Counted from the first letter of the stretch, positions 38,201 through 47,104 are shown. The stretch is DNA of 64,000 bases from Plazaster borealis (GCA_021014325.1 CM037464.1:2883127-2947126); one strand, 5' to 3'. Notes: generated by a model not told the origin, from the letters alone. A program made the numbers and translations.

Positions 38201-41151
38201 CCTGATTATGGAAATCTTTTCCCTATATTATGTTGAATGCAATTCTAATCTCCCTGATTGTTGTAGAAAACTTCCCCGATTGCAGATGTTTGCAGATGCA
38301 GATGTTGGCAGATGCAGATGTTGGCAGATGCAAATGTTGGCAGATATGCAAATGTTGGCAACTCTGCAGTCTGCAACTACATTTTACATAGGCCTCTTAA
38401 TTATTTGGTCATTCAACATAGGCCTTGCTGTATAAATTTTGTATCGGTTTGCAACTTTCTTTAGGTATAAAAGATGTTATTATATTTGTTAAATGTTGAG
38501 AAAATATAATTAGCTGTTACAAACTGCTTACCAACCAAAAGGACCTACTGGTACATGTCTGGTATAAATGCAAAAAATAGTTAACGGTCTGACATTTCGA
38601 CCCTATCACTAGTATAGATTAGTAAATATAGTAGTACTAAGTTCAGTAGGGGCATAGGGGGTAGCAAGCAGAGTCTTTCTCGAAGGCTAAAAGTACATGA
38701 CAACACAACACACATGTTATACAACTTAGTGTTTTTTAAGTGTTGAAGACAAATTAGGCCAGAGCAGACTATGTGAGACGATCCCATTTCTGCTTTTAAA
38801 CTAAAGTCCCATCCCATTCGAGTGCTCAAGTACTGACCAACTGTCAAAAGAAGCCCATTTAAATTATTCACTTCAGATTCAGATTCAGATTCAGCATCCA
38901 TTCAATTTCATGACGGTGTTATGCTAGAATTTAGAAACAAATACTCGATCGATGCACTGAATAAACCTTGGCGGGGCCATGTCCGGGTTCCTGAGGGAGC
39001 AAGTATTTTAAGAACTACATGTATGTGAAATGTTTCTTCGTGGATAGCTCACTTACCGTCAACGGGGACCACGGAGGGAGGGCGGAATAGAGGCAGGCTA
39101 CTAATCGCTTTCGACGGTTCCAAGGATGCACGATGCACTCGGTCGAGCTAGATAGAATAGATGCTCGGGGAAATGCAATGTGGTCGATCTGAGGAAACGG
39201 TTATAATAATTTGAACCAAACCATCACTGATTCTATGTCCGATCTAGTCTTGGCTTGTAACTATCGGGAAAAGCTCAACTATTTTCAGTCGTCCGTTACT
39301 TAAATTCCCCAATTATATGATAAAAAGTTCACATTATTTCACGATTATTGACTCACTACCGTTGTGTGTGTAAATTCAAAACTAACAACCGCCGCTGTGT
39401 GTATGATCTGCATGCTGCAGCTTCGTCGATCGTGTGTTTTGTACGTACGCAATTAATCTAACGACCCCATGACCTAGCCTGCACGGACTGCTGTGAACGG
39501 ACTGCTTCCGGTTGACCTGGCACGCACAATATCACCACAGAAAAGAATCTACGTCATTGAATAATTACAAGGTCGTCCTTACTCTATGGTCTAATCATGG
39601 GTCCTTTCTCTATGGTCTAATGTGCTGCGCTCTTCAAATTTCTCCCACTGTGTGACAGAGAAATCATGAAGTTCTGTTGTAATTTGAAGCCTGTGTTGTT
39701 TATCGCGTCTGTGTAATTCGTTAAATTTATCACAACGGAAATATAGTATACTGATACACTTAATTTCCTTGAAATCGTTTGTGAATTAGTGGGTGGTAAC
39801 CGTTGGCACCCAATATGACATGACTCATTTGGTCCTCCTTCATGCTCATGGCCATCCATGCGTAACAGATGTATTACATATGATGGTAAAGGGATGGGAC
39901 TTTTGCTTGGCTGCCTACAAAAAAATCATAATTTTAAACATCTCAATCAGTCAGCGGAAATAAACTAGGGCCTACAAATATCAAAATCCTGTAATGTTTC
40001 CGATATAGAAAATAATGTACATGTACATGCGAACAATTATTTTTAAAATTACAGAAGCGTAGCTTGTTGTCAGTTTGGGCTAGGCATGATTCGTGACATA
40101 AAAAGGCCGTATCCGAATTGGTGGCTACGGCTACAGATACGGCTGTTGCTAGGGGTATTCAACGCATGATGACACCCTGATCCAGCCGTAGCCGTAGCCG
40201 TCAATTTCTGAAACGGCCCAAAATATCCAGGGAGAAAGGGTTAACACTACCCTATTATTCATTAACTCACAAAAAAACCTTATTTATAAAAAAAAATGCA
40301 TTAACGAAATTATCAAGAAATGACTTAAAGGCATCGTACACGTTTGGTAATTGTCAAAGACCAGTGTTCTCATTCGGTGTATCCCAACTTATGCATAAAA
40401 TAACAAGCCTGTGAAAATTTGGGCTCAATTGGTCATCGAAGTTGCAAGAAAATGATGAAAGAAAAAACACCCTTGTTGTACAAATTTGTGTGCTCTCAGA
40501 TGTAGGAATAAAAACTTCTTGCAAGAAGTTTTTACTATTTTAGTGAGAAATTACCTCTTTCTCAAAAACTACGTTACTTCAGAGGGAGTCGTTTCTCTGA
40601 ATCTCACAATGTCTTATACTATCAACAGCTCTCTGTTGCTCGTTACCAAGTCAGTTTTTATGCTAATATATATTTTGAGTAATTACCAAACGTGTACATG
40701 CCTTTAAATTGATTCGCACCTGTTATAAAATATATGATTGTAAGCCGTAACTCATTATAAAAATATTAGTGTAATGTTTTTTATGTTACTATTAAATAAA
40801 AAAAACCGTTCATGTGTCGTATATATTTTCTTAATCAAATTAAAAGCTTTATGAAAGATTCTAAATGAAAGGGTCGGAACGTGAGGCCATTTACAATTGT
40901 TCAAATTAAAAAAGCTAAAAAAAGAAGCATACATTTTGTTTTCCCCAGGATCTGGTAGATTTTCGTCCCCACGTCCATCCCTGTCTAACAAGACACCGTC
41001 GCAGAAACCATCAGAACAGCTCCCGCAGAAACAAGAAGATTCAACCAACAAAGCTACCGAGGATCAGTTCGACGACGAATTCAATATGTCCTTTGAAGAA
41101 CTCGAGGCCATGGAGAAAGAGGCCATGGGGAAAGTTGTTTCTGCAGAATAA
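14208..41151 (+). CDS. PRIM2: DNA primase large subunit (p58)
   Basis: Partner of PRIM1 in the pol alpha-primase complex that makes RNA-DNA primers in the nucleus. Coding exons: 14208-14388, 15150-15259, 15750-15826, 16738-16861, 17266-17361, 18010-18147, 20686-20829, 21122-21304, 21687-21813, 22522-22604, 23721-23789, 24438-24525, 40949-41151. All phases agree; 540 residues (human 509). Conserved blocks include [39 protein letters not shown] and [20 protein letters not shown]. The four [4Fe-4S] cysteines are present: C299 (FPLCMRQ), C378 (YSCMK), C395 (GCPFRH), C435 (QVACSK), with the human spacings of 17 and 40 for the last three. The last exon gives an acidic low-complexity tail ([20 protein letters not shown]), like the human C-terminus in character. 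Its link across a 16.4-kb intron rests on matching phase 1 and protein context. Confidence 0.93.
17386..17580. repeat. Family B repeat copy
   Basis: GGGCCCAATTACATAGAGCT to CTAAGAAATTGGGCCC: inverted ends of the family at 148-410, in PRIM2 intron 5. Confidence 0.75.
17581..17820. repeat. Inverted pair of tRNA-like segments
   Basis: Right arm (about 17741-17812, plus) has TGGTCTAGTGGTAAGAC and GGTTCGAATC, matching tRNA A and B boxes. The left arm (about 17585-17655) is its reverse complement (TACCACTAGACCACC). Acceptor stems are not convincing. A similar head is at 56858-56925. Read as tRNA-derived SINE heads, not tRNA genes. Confidence 0.6.
18560..20572. repeat. 42-bp minisatellite, split by an insertion
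   Basis: Units such as GTTTGCTAGTCAGCCTCTGG alternate two spacers (GTAAAGTCAGTAAAGCG and GTAAAACCAGTGAAGTG). About 3 units lie at 18560-18689 and about 7 at 20288-20572. The element at 18690-20287 separates the two blocks. It lies in PRIM2 intron 6. The unit length is a multiple of three, so long open frames run through it; these are a repeat artefact. Confidence 0.9.
18690..20287. mobile_element. 1598-bp non-autonomous TIR transposon (MULE-like?)
   Basis: Begins AGCCTTGATCAAGGC and ends GCCTTGATCAAGGCT; the inverted similarity continues imperfectly for about 30 bp into a T-rich stretch. It is flanked by identical 11-bp AGTAAAGCGTT copies (18679-18689, 20288-20298), and removing it plus one copy restores the minisatellite. 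The interior is GC-richer, with purine/pyrimidine alternation near 18740-18840, and has no recognisable transposase. An 11-bp duplication would suit Mutator-like elements; family unproven. Confidence 0.7.
21332..21501. repeat. Family F repeat, inverted copy
   Basis: Reverse-complement copy of 3751-3930 (ATTATGCTGCTACCATC ... ATGATAAAGGTCTAT), in PRIM2 intron 8. Confidence 0.7.
22327..22440 (+). pseudogene. Decayed tandem copy of PRIM2 exon 10 acceptor and 5' half
   Basis: It matches the true exon 10 region at an offset of 136 bp: GAGATATGATATTGTACTTT occurs at 22353 and 22489, and CCGTCAT..AGACAG.AA follows in both. The copy keeps an AG at 22384-22385 but has a 1-bp deletion and an early in-frame TGA, so it cannot replace the exon. 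Confidence 0.8.
22680..23160. repeat. Dispersed repeat, family G
   Basis: Shares long words with 27150-27320, 30835-31000, 43900-44000 and 44540-44800, e.g. AGGCCTGGAATT, GGCAACAGAGGCC, AGATGAGGGAACTTGTG-type words, and ATCATCATAGGATAACAATT in reverse. In PRIM2 intron 10. Transposon class not identifiable by eye. Confidence 0.65.
26704..26900. repeat. Fold-back MITE, family D
   Basis: Arms GATCAAAGCAGGCCTGTAGC and CACAGGCCCAATTTAATCAT, then ATGAACTCTCACCCAGTT against AACTGGGTGAGAGTTCAT: a long imperfect palindrome. Relatives at 32695-32935 and 36106-36742. Confidence 0.8.
27480..27649 (-). mobile_element. tRNA-Leu-derived SINE, 3'-truncated
   Basis: Minus strand begins GTGTGGTGGCAGAGTGG and includes GTGTGGGTTCGAGTCC (B box). 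It ends soon after the GGGACATTAAGCC-like body word. Same head as 36129-36561. Confidence 0.75.
29576..29750. repeat. Family B repeat copy
   Basis: GGGCCAAATTACGCAAAG at one end and GCTCTATGAAATTTGGACC at the other. Confidence 0.65.
30222..30352. repeat. Telomere-type CCCTAA run between inverted arms
   Basis: About 30259-30305 is a run of CCCTAA and CCCTGA units (TTAGGG on the other strand). It is bracketed by TGTTCCGACACCCCTA (from 30228) and its reverse complement TAGGGGTGTCGGAA (from 30338). An interstitial telomere-like tract inside a small inverted repeat. Confidence 0.75.
32088..32315. repeat. Dispersed MITE-like repeat, family H
   Basis: Ends read CAGAGCTGCCAACACTTGCA and GTTGACAGCTCTGC. 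An inverted relative is at 38100-38370, sharing AATCAGGGAGATT-type and TTCTGCAGAA words. Confidence 0.65.
32695..32935. repeat. Fold-back MITE, family D copy
   Basis: Same arms as 26704-26900 (GATCAAAGCAGGCCTGTGGC and GATCATGACGACAG). Any open frame here is accidental. Confidence 0.75.
33203..35920 (-). CDS. RING/coiled-coil/NHL-repeat E3 ubiquitin ligase (TRIM-NHL family, no B-box)
   Basis: Intronless, 905 codons. The ATG at 35920 (AAAATGG context) is chosen; the open frame reaches 35932 but only with a GTG. Residues 11-53 form a complete C3HC4 RING (C11, C14, C30, H32, C35, C38, C50, C53). About 100-245 is helical and charged, likely coiled coil. About 270-600 is Ser/Thr/Pro/Asn-rich and probably disordered. 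About 616-905 holds six NHL repeats forming a beta-propeller ([65 protein letters not shown]). No B-box Cys/His cluster follows the RING. Probable RING-type ubiquitin ligase whose propeller binds protein or RNA. The nearest architecture I know is nematode NHL-1 or TRIM32; orthology unproven. Nested antisense in PRIM2 intron 12. Confidence 0.93.
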   Translation of the reverse strand: MAEELLRILECPMCLELYDSPNRWPKLLPCQHTFCRLCLSQLDKQGSIACPQCRQQHKSPAGGAQQLPNNFTMLALLDVHMKSGPSPPASVSSSSEPIPVRSNTDSVRKAIAELARRLQQKAGELSSFDTKQKTIDEKFLAVKSQVDAAFESRSRDLQIRKEAVIKQLAGMRQEELNMVETQKASAHQYLQKFQREFASMRESILTSQQPTQDQYNQLLTVCQMYTQQIEQYALTIDERLCEITFTDPNRTQLAVSINSYGVLQVTGMDKTKSTDSNILHLQSPSSNSIPAVTSPGAPTTSGTPSLSRNSSTTNISVANLSQNLPNVKSAPNLSQQEEGTPSSSCASSRSGSPSLLANRNRSQLVPNAINQVQNDGTTRATSGHQDDTGIVFALSGSPSVSKGSESSSVPVGGQIEAVPNRNPFLSSDATSSTRMTQGNLSQNSPVLTTTSHRKTSLPCPTPSSNLPLSRSPAAGDATRSLTKRTSLDKLAPPGVKPSLPSKPLSNYTRHASIDFSGRQSPASGDSNSPLSRIKEQSSRGNRPASINFDTTSSTQSAAMVSPEGLVPPLPPRRVKNIEALRSRSMSTDTGMAGKKDWAKFDTIGSRSRSHKFGKDTTKEIAIIGSGWFGGSFFEKPTGVAILPNNLMAVVDERNHCVSVVTDAGQLFKTYGSQGNGQGQLQFPKSICLNSRNQMIVSDWWNHRIQIWDINGQFVSQFGTRGSQASQLNGPMGVTCDSSDNIFVCDTSNRCVKVFSPTGQYLRQIGKEGNAEGSFVCPSHLVVSPGGELLITDSGKHCVHMFSTQGTFLYQFGEWGTSPGQLNCPSGIMIDPSGYLFVSSSGNHRVEIYNPSGSFASSIGTHGAEKGQFDEPIGIASTSDGQVVICDSGNKRLQIMLCFQDNQSFV
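36106..36742. repeat. Fold-back MITE, family D, interrupted by a SINE
   Basis: Left arm AAAGGGGCTGTGTCGTCATG (from 36106) pairs with right arm CACGACGACACAGCCCCTTT (to 36742). Inner arms ATGAACTTTCACCCAGTTAC and GTAACTGGGAGAGAGTTCAT. The SINE at 36129-36561 splits the left arm. Confidence 0.85.
36129..36561 (+). mobile_element. Full-length tRNA-Leu-derived SINE, type 2 tail
   Basis: The head GTGTCATGGCCGAGCGG ... GGGTTCGAATCC folds as a tRNA: acceptor arms GTGTCAT/GTGACAC and anticodon-loop word CTCAAGC (CAA, Leu). The body has GGACGTTAAGCCGTAGGTCC and the 3' end GCGCTATATAAGAAGCC plus an ATT-rich tail. Flanked by ATGATC at 36123-36128 and 36562-36567, a 6-bp target duplication. A minus-strand copy is at 50381-50807. 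Confidence 0.9.
36743..40104. other. Right part of PRIM2 intron 12
   Basis: No exon seen. 37020-37400 is another diverged palindromic MITE (AAAGGAACGTTACAGAA ... TTCTGTAGTGTTCCTTT). 38100-38370 is an inverted family H copy whose end is expanded into GCAGATGTTGG units (38284-38360). 38580-38700 carries a dispersed word pair (GGTCTGACATTTCGACCC, CAGAGTCTTTCTCGAAGG) also seen near 17080-17130. Confidence 0.55.
40105..40218. repeat. Fold-back element, family A copy
   Basis: GGCCGTATCCGAATTGG at the left and GTCAATTTCTGAAACGGCC at the right; same family as 1-133. Confidence 0.75.
40326..40706. repeat. Palindromic MITE, family E
   Basis: Ends TTAAAGGCATCGTACACG and CGTGTACATGCCTTTAA; centre AACTTCTTGCAAGAAGTT. 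Five good copies in the window: here, 51647-52020, 53556-53929, 54237-54628 and 57029-57396. The shared palindrome contains GACCAGTGTTCTCA, GTGAAAATTTGGGCTCAATT and GAGGGAGTCGTTTC words. Confidence 0.9.
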
Positions 41152-41480
41152 AATTGTAAAATCTGCAGCCACCCGATTGCAGAAGTCATTGGAATGAAAC
41201 AGAATGAGTCTTGGAAACAACGGCTGCTGTGTAAACTTACAGAGGCCATGGGGAAACTTTCAGCAGAATAAATTGCAACATCTGCTGCCACCCGATTGCA
41301 GAAGTCATGTGAATGAAACAGAATGAATCTTGTGGAAAAACGGCTGCTGGGGAAACTTTCACAGGCCATTGGGAACTTTCCGCAGAATAAAACGGCAAAA
41401 TCTGCTGCCACCTAGTGCAGAATACATTGGAATGAAACAGGATGAAACTTGGAATAAACAGCTGCTGGGTAAAACGGCGA
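41119..41480 (+). repeat. Tandem ~121-bp units spanning the PRIM2 stop codon and poly(A) signal
   Basis: GGCCATGGGGAAA recurs at 41121, 41244 and (as GGCCATTGGGAA) 41364, each followed by GCAGAATAAA and a CTGC.GCCACC..A.TGCAGAA word. The first unit is the coding end of PRIM2 ([10 protein letters not shown], stop). The other units are downstream and carry stops. A more diverged fragment continues to about 41700 (GGAATAA..GCTGCTGG.TAAAACGGCG). The AATAAA at 41147-41152 overlaps the stop TAA and is a candidate poly(A) signal, repeated in the later units. Confidence 0.85.
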
Positions 41481-41761
41481 CTCTACCTGACTGGGTGTTG
41501 AAGCCTTGTGACAGGTGTCAAGGAAACGCTGCAGAAGGGTCTTTTTCCCAAACCACGGTTTAATAGGCTCCGTCTCCTGGCTTCGTTTGATGTTGGAAAT
41601 TGTACAAAAAATGTACACTGCTCTAAAACTGATGATGCTAGCCGAGGTTTGGGAAGAGGACCAGAAAGAAACTTGGAATAACCGACTGCTGGATAAAACA
41701 GCGAACCACTTCAATTCAGTGGGTATAGAAAAAAGCCACGGAAAGGGGTGTCAGTGAAAAC

Positions 41762-42817
41762 CCACTACAGAATTAATAAATAATTAATAATCGATCTGTT
41801 TTAATACTGAAGGCATAATATCCATAGGAAGAGGGCCCATGTCAGGAAAACCCCAAAATAATTAAACTTAAGCTGGCGGGGGGGGGGGGGTATGGATACA
41901 ACAAAATGTTACATGAGAATCATGGCAGAGGCCATAAAACTATGCAGGGACGGGATTTGTTAATGTGAAAAGTCATGAAAAATGGTTCGTCACCCTTTAT
42001 TCTAGACCCGAGACCTCCCCATAATGTTACAATTCAAGAGGTTTACAGACACTGTGCATCATCACCAGAAACACAAAACTGTGTTTGGACTTTGGACAGT
42101 GTGGATTTATACTTTCTCCCTTTGGTAATTGATTTACTAATTCTTTTAAGACAATTTGAAGGATCAATGTGATTTTGAGAAAATCCTGCAATCAGGGGGA
42201 AAACCCGAGAAATCACACACCTGAAAAGGGGGTTCATTTGAGAAAACCAATATCTGAGCAAACTTTATAGGCGTTTTATGAACGCTGTCAGAGCTCTCAA
42301 AAAAGAATTACCCAACTTATTTTTCAGTCTTCTCAAAATTGAGACTTCTTATAAAGAAACGGGGATCAATGCAAGTTGCCCGGCACTTGTTTTAAACTTT
42401 GATAAAATAATCCCTTAGACAAATTTCAAAACAGTATTTTTGTTGTTGAGAGCATTAGGGTCATCTTTGAAAATGTTTATCATTGGTGTTTGTATACTAA
42501 ATTATCTTATTATTAAAATAAAATTTTAGTTGATGGAACTAAAATAATATAGTTTTTGTGACTGACAATGTGGTGACATGTGACGGTGTACGTCGACAAA
42601 ATGAATATTCAATATGCAAATCCAGCTCGAGTTCTATTTTACTATGTCTGTATCCGCATTGATAAAAAGGTTCATATTTTTGTATTTTATCAGGCCTTTG
42701 ATATGGCAGTAGCTGTCTTAACCGATTGTTGGTAATGACGTTCATTTTACTCAAAAACATAGTAATACTGTAAGGTCTAGTGAACAGTTGCCTTAATCAC
42801 CGGTGTGACAGGAGATT
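41762..42817. other. Intergenic, PRIM2 to RPS12
   Basis: A poly-G run at 41876-41890 and no gene-like exon chain. Possible distal PRIM2 3' UTR. Nothing else recognised. Confidence 0.4.
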
Positions 42818-43260
42818 GTGGGTGCACCACACTGAAATAAATTCTCATAGCAACCATTGCTAAAATATTTAAAAATACTCAACACATTTTAAAAGTCTCT
42901 CAGCCTCTTGAAAACCAATCGAATATATTTTCGGACAGCTTGGCTTCAGATTTGTTTTCATTTTTTGGTTGGTCAGCCGTTAGGAATTTTTGCTAATTAC
43001 CCCAGAAAAAAACACTCCCGAAAATGTGCTTATTTACCAAACCGACTTGCTGCCAGTTTGCTGCACTTCTTCTCCACTACCCAAACAGGACCAACTTTAA
43101 AGCCTAAATTTATCAAGTCTTCTCAAAAGTCGAAGCACATTGTCATAATTACAATCACACAATATGTTAGTTGCATTAGTTTTATTCAAAAGATGAGGGC
43201 CTACAAATTATGATAATCAGTTTGGCGCATGAATTTTTGCCCATTTTAGTGTGGCGTACT
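42818..43260. repeat. Left member of direct repeats bracketing RPS12
   Basis: Shares order and sequence with 47105-47560: GGGTGCACCACAC, AATATATTTTCGGACA, GGAATTTTTGCTAATTA, CCAAACCGACTTGCTGCCAG, CCTAAATTTATCAAGTCT and GAGGGCCTACAAAT occur in both, in the same orientation. Confidence 0.85.
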
Positions 43261-43652
43261 GTTGCGGCACCCTCACCCTTCATCAAATAGCCCCCTCTTT
43301 TGAACAACTTCCTTCAGCCCGTACTAATCAAAATCCCATTTCAGGTCATGTGCAATTTCAAGATGCGATATCGTTTGGGCTTTTCAATTTCAAGATACAC
43401 TTGTAAAGTTAATATTTTAAGGTTTGTACTAGCACCACCAGTGATATTTAATCTTATTTGGTAACAGCTGGTTTATTCTGCCTCATTCCCCTGCCCCGGT
43501 GGAAATTTACTTCATAAACATTGGTCTTACTAACACAACAGAAACTAAAAGCCTTCAAAATAAAGCACACTGACAACTTCAGATATTTTGCTTCTTTTAC
43601 ATTTGTTTTATTGTTAACCATTTCCCCATGGACGTGAACAATGTTACTTGTG

Positions 43653-43658
43653 TTTATT
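43653..43658 (-). terminator. RPS12 poly(A) signal
   Basis: AATAAA on the minus strand, about 57 bases after the RPS12 stop codon, in the context GAAATGAATAAACAC. A short 3' UTR is typical of ribosomal protein genes. Confidence 0.7.
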
Positions 43659-43714
43659 CATTTCACACAAAGGTGTTTCCAGGAGTGGCATGTTATAGGG
43701 CCGTTGCTGGTAGT

Positions 43715-46700
43715 TTATTTTCCCTTGAAGTAGTCGTTGAGGACATCGACAGCGGCAGATTCCTTACCATAGTCCTGTAAAAACCAAAGAGAGTCTTCTT
43801 AAATTTTTCACTCCAAAAATAGATGTACCTTTCGGTCCCTAATCTAACATACATGTCTTCAAGAAAGTCTTCCAGTAAATGCAAAGTGAACAGTTATCCT
43901 CAGACGCTTTTAAGGGTTCAAGATCAAGATTTCTCATCAACCATTTTGTAAGATGAGGGAACTTGTGTCTATCATCATAGGATAACAATTGCATCTTTCC
44001 AAAATAAAAAATACATGTACCACTACATAATTATAGCAAGATACGTCAGATATTCTGATCCAGCTGGATTTGTGTGCCAAAATGGATTTCATTGGTCAAC
44101 TTTGTGAATTTGGGGGTGCTGATTTCAGCAAAATACAAATTTGTCTTTAACCGTGTCTACAGTCGCCATTTTGAATTTCAAAATGGCCGCCATTTACCAT
44201 AATGTTTGGCTATTTACCTTGACGACCACACAGCTACATGCAACCACCTTCCTGGCTTTTCCTTCTCTGTCGATCTTGCAGAGTCCAGCCCACTCACCAA
44301 GCTTCTTATTGTCGTCAACCTGAAAAAATACCACATCACGTTAGTAAGACAAAGAGGGCATTCAATCTAGTGACACCGTTGCCACTGACAACTGTGAACC
44401 GTTACACAGGCAATTCCTTTCTCTAAAAAGCAACAGGAAAAGAATTGGTTGAACATTCAAACTTTCCCTGAGATTATACAGAATTATCCCTTGACCACGA
44501 GTAAAAAACATACCCAGTGATTGAAATGTTTAACTTTGTTGTCCCCCGGTATTTTTTTTTCCAGGGTTGGAAGGAAAACAAATTTAAATTTTCTTTTGTA
44601 CATGTTGTACTTGTGAAATTTCATCCTCAGACACTTACAGTACAAGATTTCTCTTCAACCATTCGTAAGATGAGGGAACTTGTGTGTATCATCATAGGAT
44701 AACAATTATTCATCTTCCAAGACATAAATACATTAAGACAATTAACACCAACTCCTTTATGACGCAAAACAACTGTGTCTTGACAAATTTTAAACTCTGG
44801 TTGGTGGTATAATCAGCCCCATATAATCAATCAAAGAAAATGTTTGATTTCGGGTGATTGAGATAAAAACTGGAACTCGTTACTCCTTGAGAATTTACCT
44901 TCAGAAGGTTGATGGAGTGTTCAGCACAGAGAGCTTCCACCAATTTCTTGTACATCGCCTCATCGCAGTTGTTAGCGAGGACACACAGATGGGCCTGACG
45001 TCTTAAAAAGAAGTAAACAAATTAGTCGTCAGTCACAAATCATTCGATTTATATCACATTTACCAAAGAATAGAGACAATAGCTGCAAATCTGAACGTTT
45101 TTTTACTGCGTCAGTCTCGAGTCAGTCTTGAATTTTCTACTTCATTGTTGGTGTCTTAAGCCAACATCAGTAGTCTATCAGGCTGAAACATCATTCTCAA
45201 GACATATCAATCGCATGAATCTTCGCTTTTTTTTCCAAATAATAATCTGAAGTAAAGCCGCATCATAATTAAAGAGCAGTTATATTATAGAGGTTCTGCG
45301 AGAAGTTCTGAATTTCTGATTTGTGTTGTTTGTTTTGCTGTCCTCTTCAAACAACGTTCCTGTTAGTGTTATAAAGAGGTAATTTGGCCAGTCCGAGCGA
45401 TCTTGTTATAACAATAGTTGACTGTAAACCGTCTTGGAATCCTCTCATAAGTTTAAAGCATTTTTGCATTATTACTATTAGTAATGAAAAAAACTAAAAA
45501 GAAATCATGTTCGGCCACCCTGAACAATCTGGGCCCAAAGTCATAGAGCTGCTTAACAGCCCATGTTGTGCTTACTGCGTAACTTTCCATTTCATAGCGC
45601 TGCGTTACCATAAGCACACGAAAAGGCATGCTAACCTTCCGGTGCTTACCAGTTACTGTGTTGGGCGCAATCTTTGAAGATGGCCTTTTTAAAATTCGCG
45701 CGGTGTGCCATTTTTTTACTGCGCGAACTTTGTTTCCTTGCATGATTTTAAAATTTGCGCAGGGTAGCTCTGGCGCACTTTTTGAACACAGCGCGATCTT
45801 TGTCGTTTGTTTGCTATAGTTAGCACGAAAATTTGAATTAGCATGAAATTGGCCCCTGATCTGAGGACTAATTTGAACTCTTCTCTGAACTCTTCAGCTG
45901 TACTCAAGTCTAGTGACTGTGAGCTTAGGCAGGGCATGCAGTATTTCTTACTTGTCCAGGGCCTTGGTAGCCTCGTGAAGACCTCTGCCTAACCCATCAT
46001 GAATGAGGGATGTTTTTAGCACTTCTTGTAGGGCAGTGTTCACGTCCATGGGTCCGCTGGCAACGGCAGCAGCCGCTGCAGCAGTGGTTTGATCATCTCT
46101 GTGGGAGTTAGGCAAAATGAAAAACCATTTTAATATTTTGTGAAGCGACAAGGAATAAATCTATATTTCCTCTGAATCTAGCTAGCCTTTCCAGAAGCAG
46201 AACCCCCCCTCACCCCTAAAAAAGTATAAATATTATATGAAATAAAACTAAAAAATGAAAATACAAGTTGATTAAAATAAAGACAAAGTATAAATTTAAA
46301 AGTGATTTGCAATTTCAATATTTGCCGGGTGTGTAAATTATTTGGTCAGCTAACTGAAATGTTGATTTTGGTTTCGTTTCAGTTCAAGTAGAAAAAAATA
46401 GGGCCTAGCGTAAAAATACACAAAAAACTTTTAACATGTTTAAGTTAAGTACTAAACTGTTTTTAAATATAAATTTAAAAGTGATTTGCACTTTCAATAT
46501 TTGCTGGGTGTTCGATAAGGTCAAATATAAATTGTTGACTGGACAACACCTTTCTCATCTGTTTTCGGAGCAGGGTCAGTTATTCTCCCGCCATTCCATG
46601 CAAGGCCATGATGGATCATTTTCATTAATGAAATTTATGCACTACGATTGTCATGGTATCGTCAACTATATTGATAGGGTTCCAGTTGGGGAATTCTAAT

Positions 46701-46852
46701 AAACACTGCAGCTGTCCACAGAGCCGATGGGGAAGCGAAGATTAGGCCACGTTGCGAATTTAGACTACGAATGATGACCGAGTATACCGACTAACAATGG
46801 AGGAAGACCCCAACATTACTAATCACGCTACTCACCCTTCCGCGTCAGACAT
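43715..46852 (-). CDS. RPS12: Small-subunit ribosomal protein eS12
   Basis: Cytosolic 40S subunit protein of the L7Ae/eL30 fold. Coding exons on -: 46836-46852, 45952-46098, 44899-45001, 44218-44319, 43715-43774. Phases match; 142 residues (human 132). Signature blocks: [91 protein letters not shown], and the end LNDYFKGK. The N-terminus is Ala-rich ([15 protein letters not shown]) and longer than in vertebrates. Splicing just after the start codon and a non-coding leader exon are typical of ribosomal protein genes. Intron 2 holds a snoRNA candidate. Confidence 0.96.
45114..45203 (-). ncRNA. Candidate C/D-box snoRNA in RPS12 intron 2
   Basis: On the minus strand: 8-bp terminal stem GTCTTGAG (45196-45203) with CTCGAGAC (45114-45121), one G-U pair. 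C box ATGATGT (45188-45194) lies one base inside the stem, and D box CTGA (45122-45125) directly abuts the 3' stem. Internal CTGA (45178-45181) and TGATGTT (45163-45169) could be D' and C', though the C to D' spacing is only six bases. The D box ends about 120 bases from the intron acceptor. RPS12 is a snoRNA host in vertebrates. I could not match the guide region (GAAAATTCAAGA before D) to an rRNA target. Confidence 0.45.
45531..45857. repeat. Family B repeat copy in RPS12 intron 2
   Basis: GGGCCCAAAGTCATAGAGCTGC at the left in consensus with 148-410, and GCATGAAATTGGCCCC at the right. The central part has repeated TGCGCGAA/TTCGCGC-like words. Confidence 0.7.
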
Positions 46853-47025
46853 GTTTTCGGCGGACGTCCTCGCTGAAAAAATAAAAGCAAAGCCATGTTG
46901 CTTGTTATTTACTCTATCGATATAATTATTTTTTAGGGATGGATGGTTTGAGGAAAATCAAGATTTTCGACTGATTTGGGAGAGCGCACACTTACATCGA
47001 TCACACCACAAGAACAAGCAATTTG
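46853..47025 (-). promoter_or_regulatory. RPS12 leader exon, 5' UTR intron and promoter region
   Basis: A run of T then CAG at 46873 looks like an acceptor, and ATCGAT|GTAAGT at 46995 like a donor. So the start codon lies in exon 2 and a short non-coding exon lies at about 46996-47020. Upstream, pyrimidine-rich CTCTCTC and CTTGTTCTTG are candidates for a terminal oligopyrimidine start. No TATA box seen. Confidence 0.5.
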
Positions 47026-47104
47026 AGAGAGGGCGTTATAATGTAAGAATGGCAACATTATGCCGCAAGAGGGAGCTCTTTCAATTTAATTGGCGCTACT
47101 ACTG

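Noticed and set aside
38284..38360. GCAGATGTTGG units as a CRISPR-like array
   Set aside because: No unique spacers; it is a short expansion of a MITE end in a eukaryotic intron.
42888..43213. 101-codon frame at 42.9-43.2 kb and its counterpart near 47.1-47.35 kb
   Set aside because: The frame is not preserved between the two repeat copies (indels shift it), so coding is unlikely.
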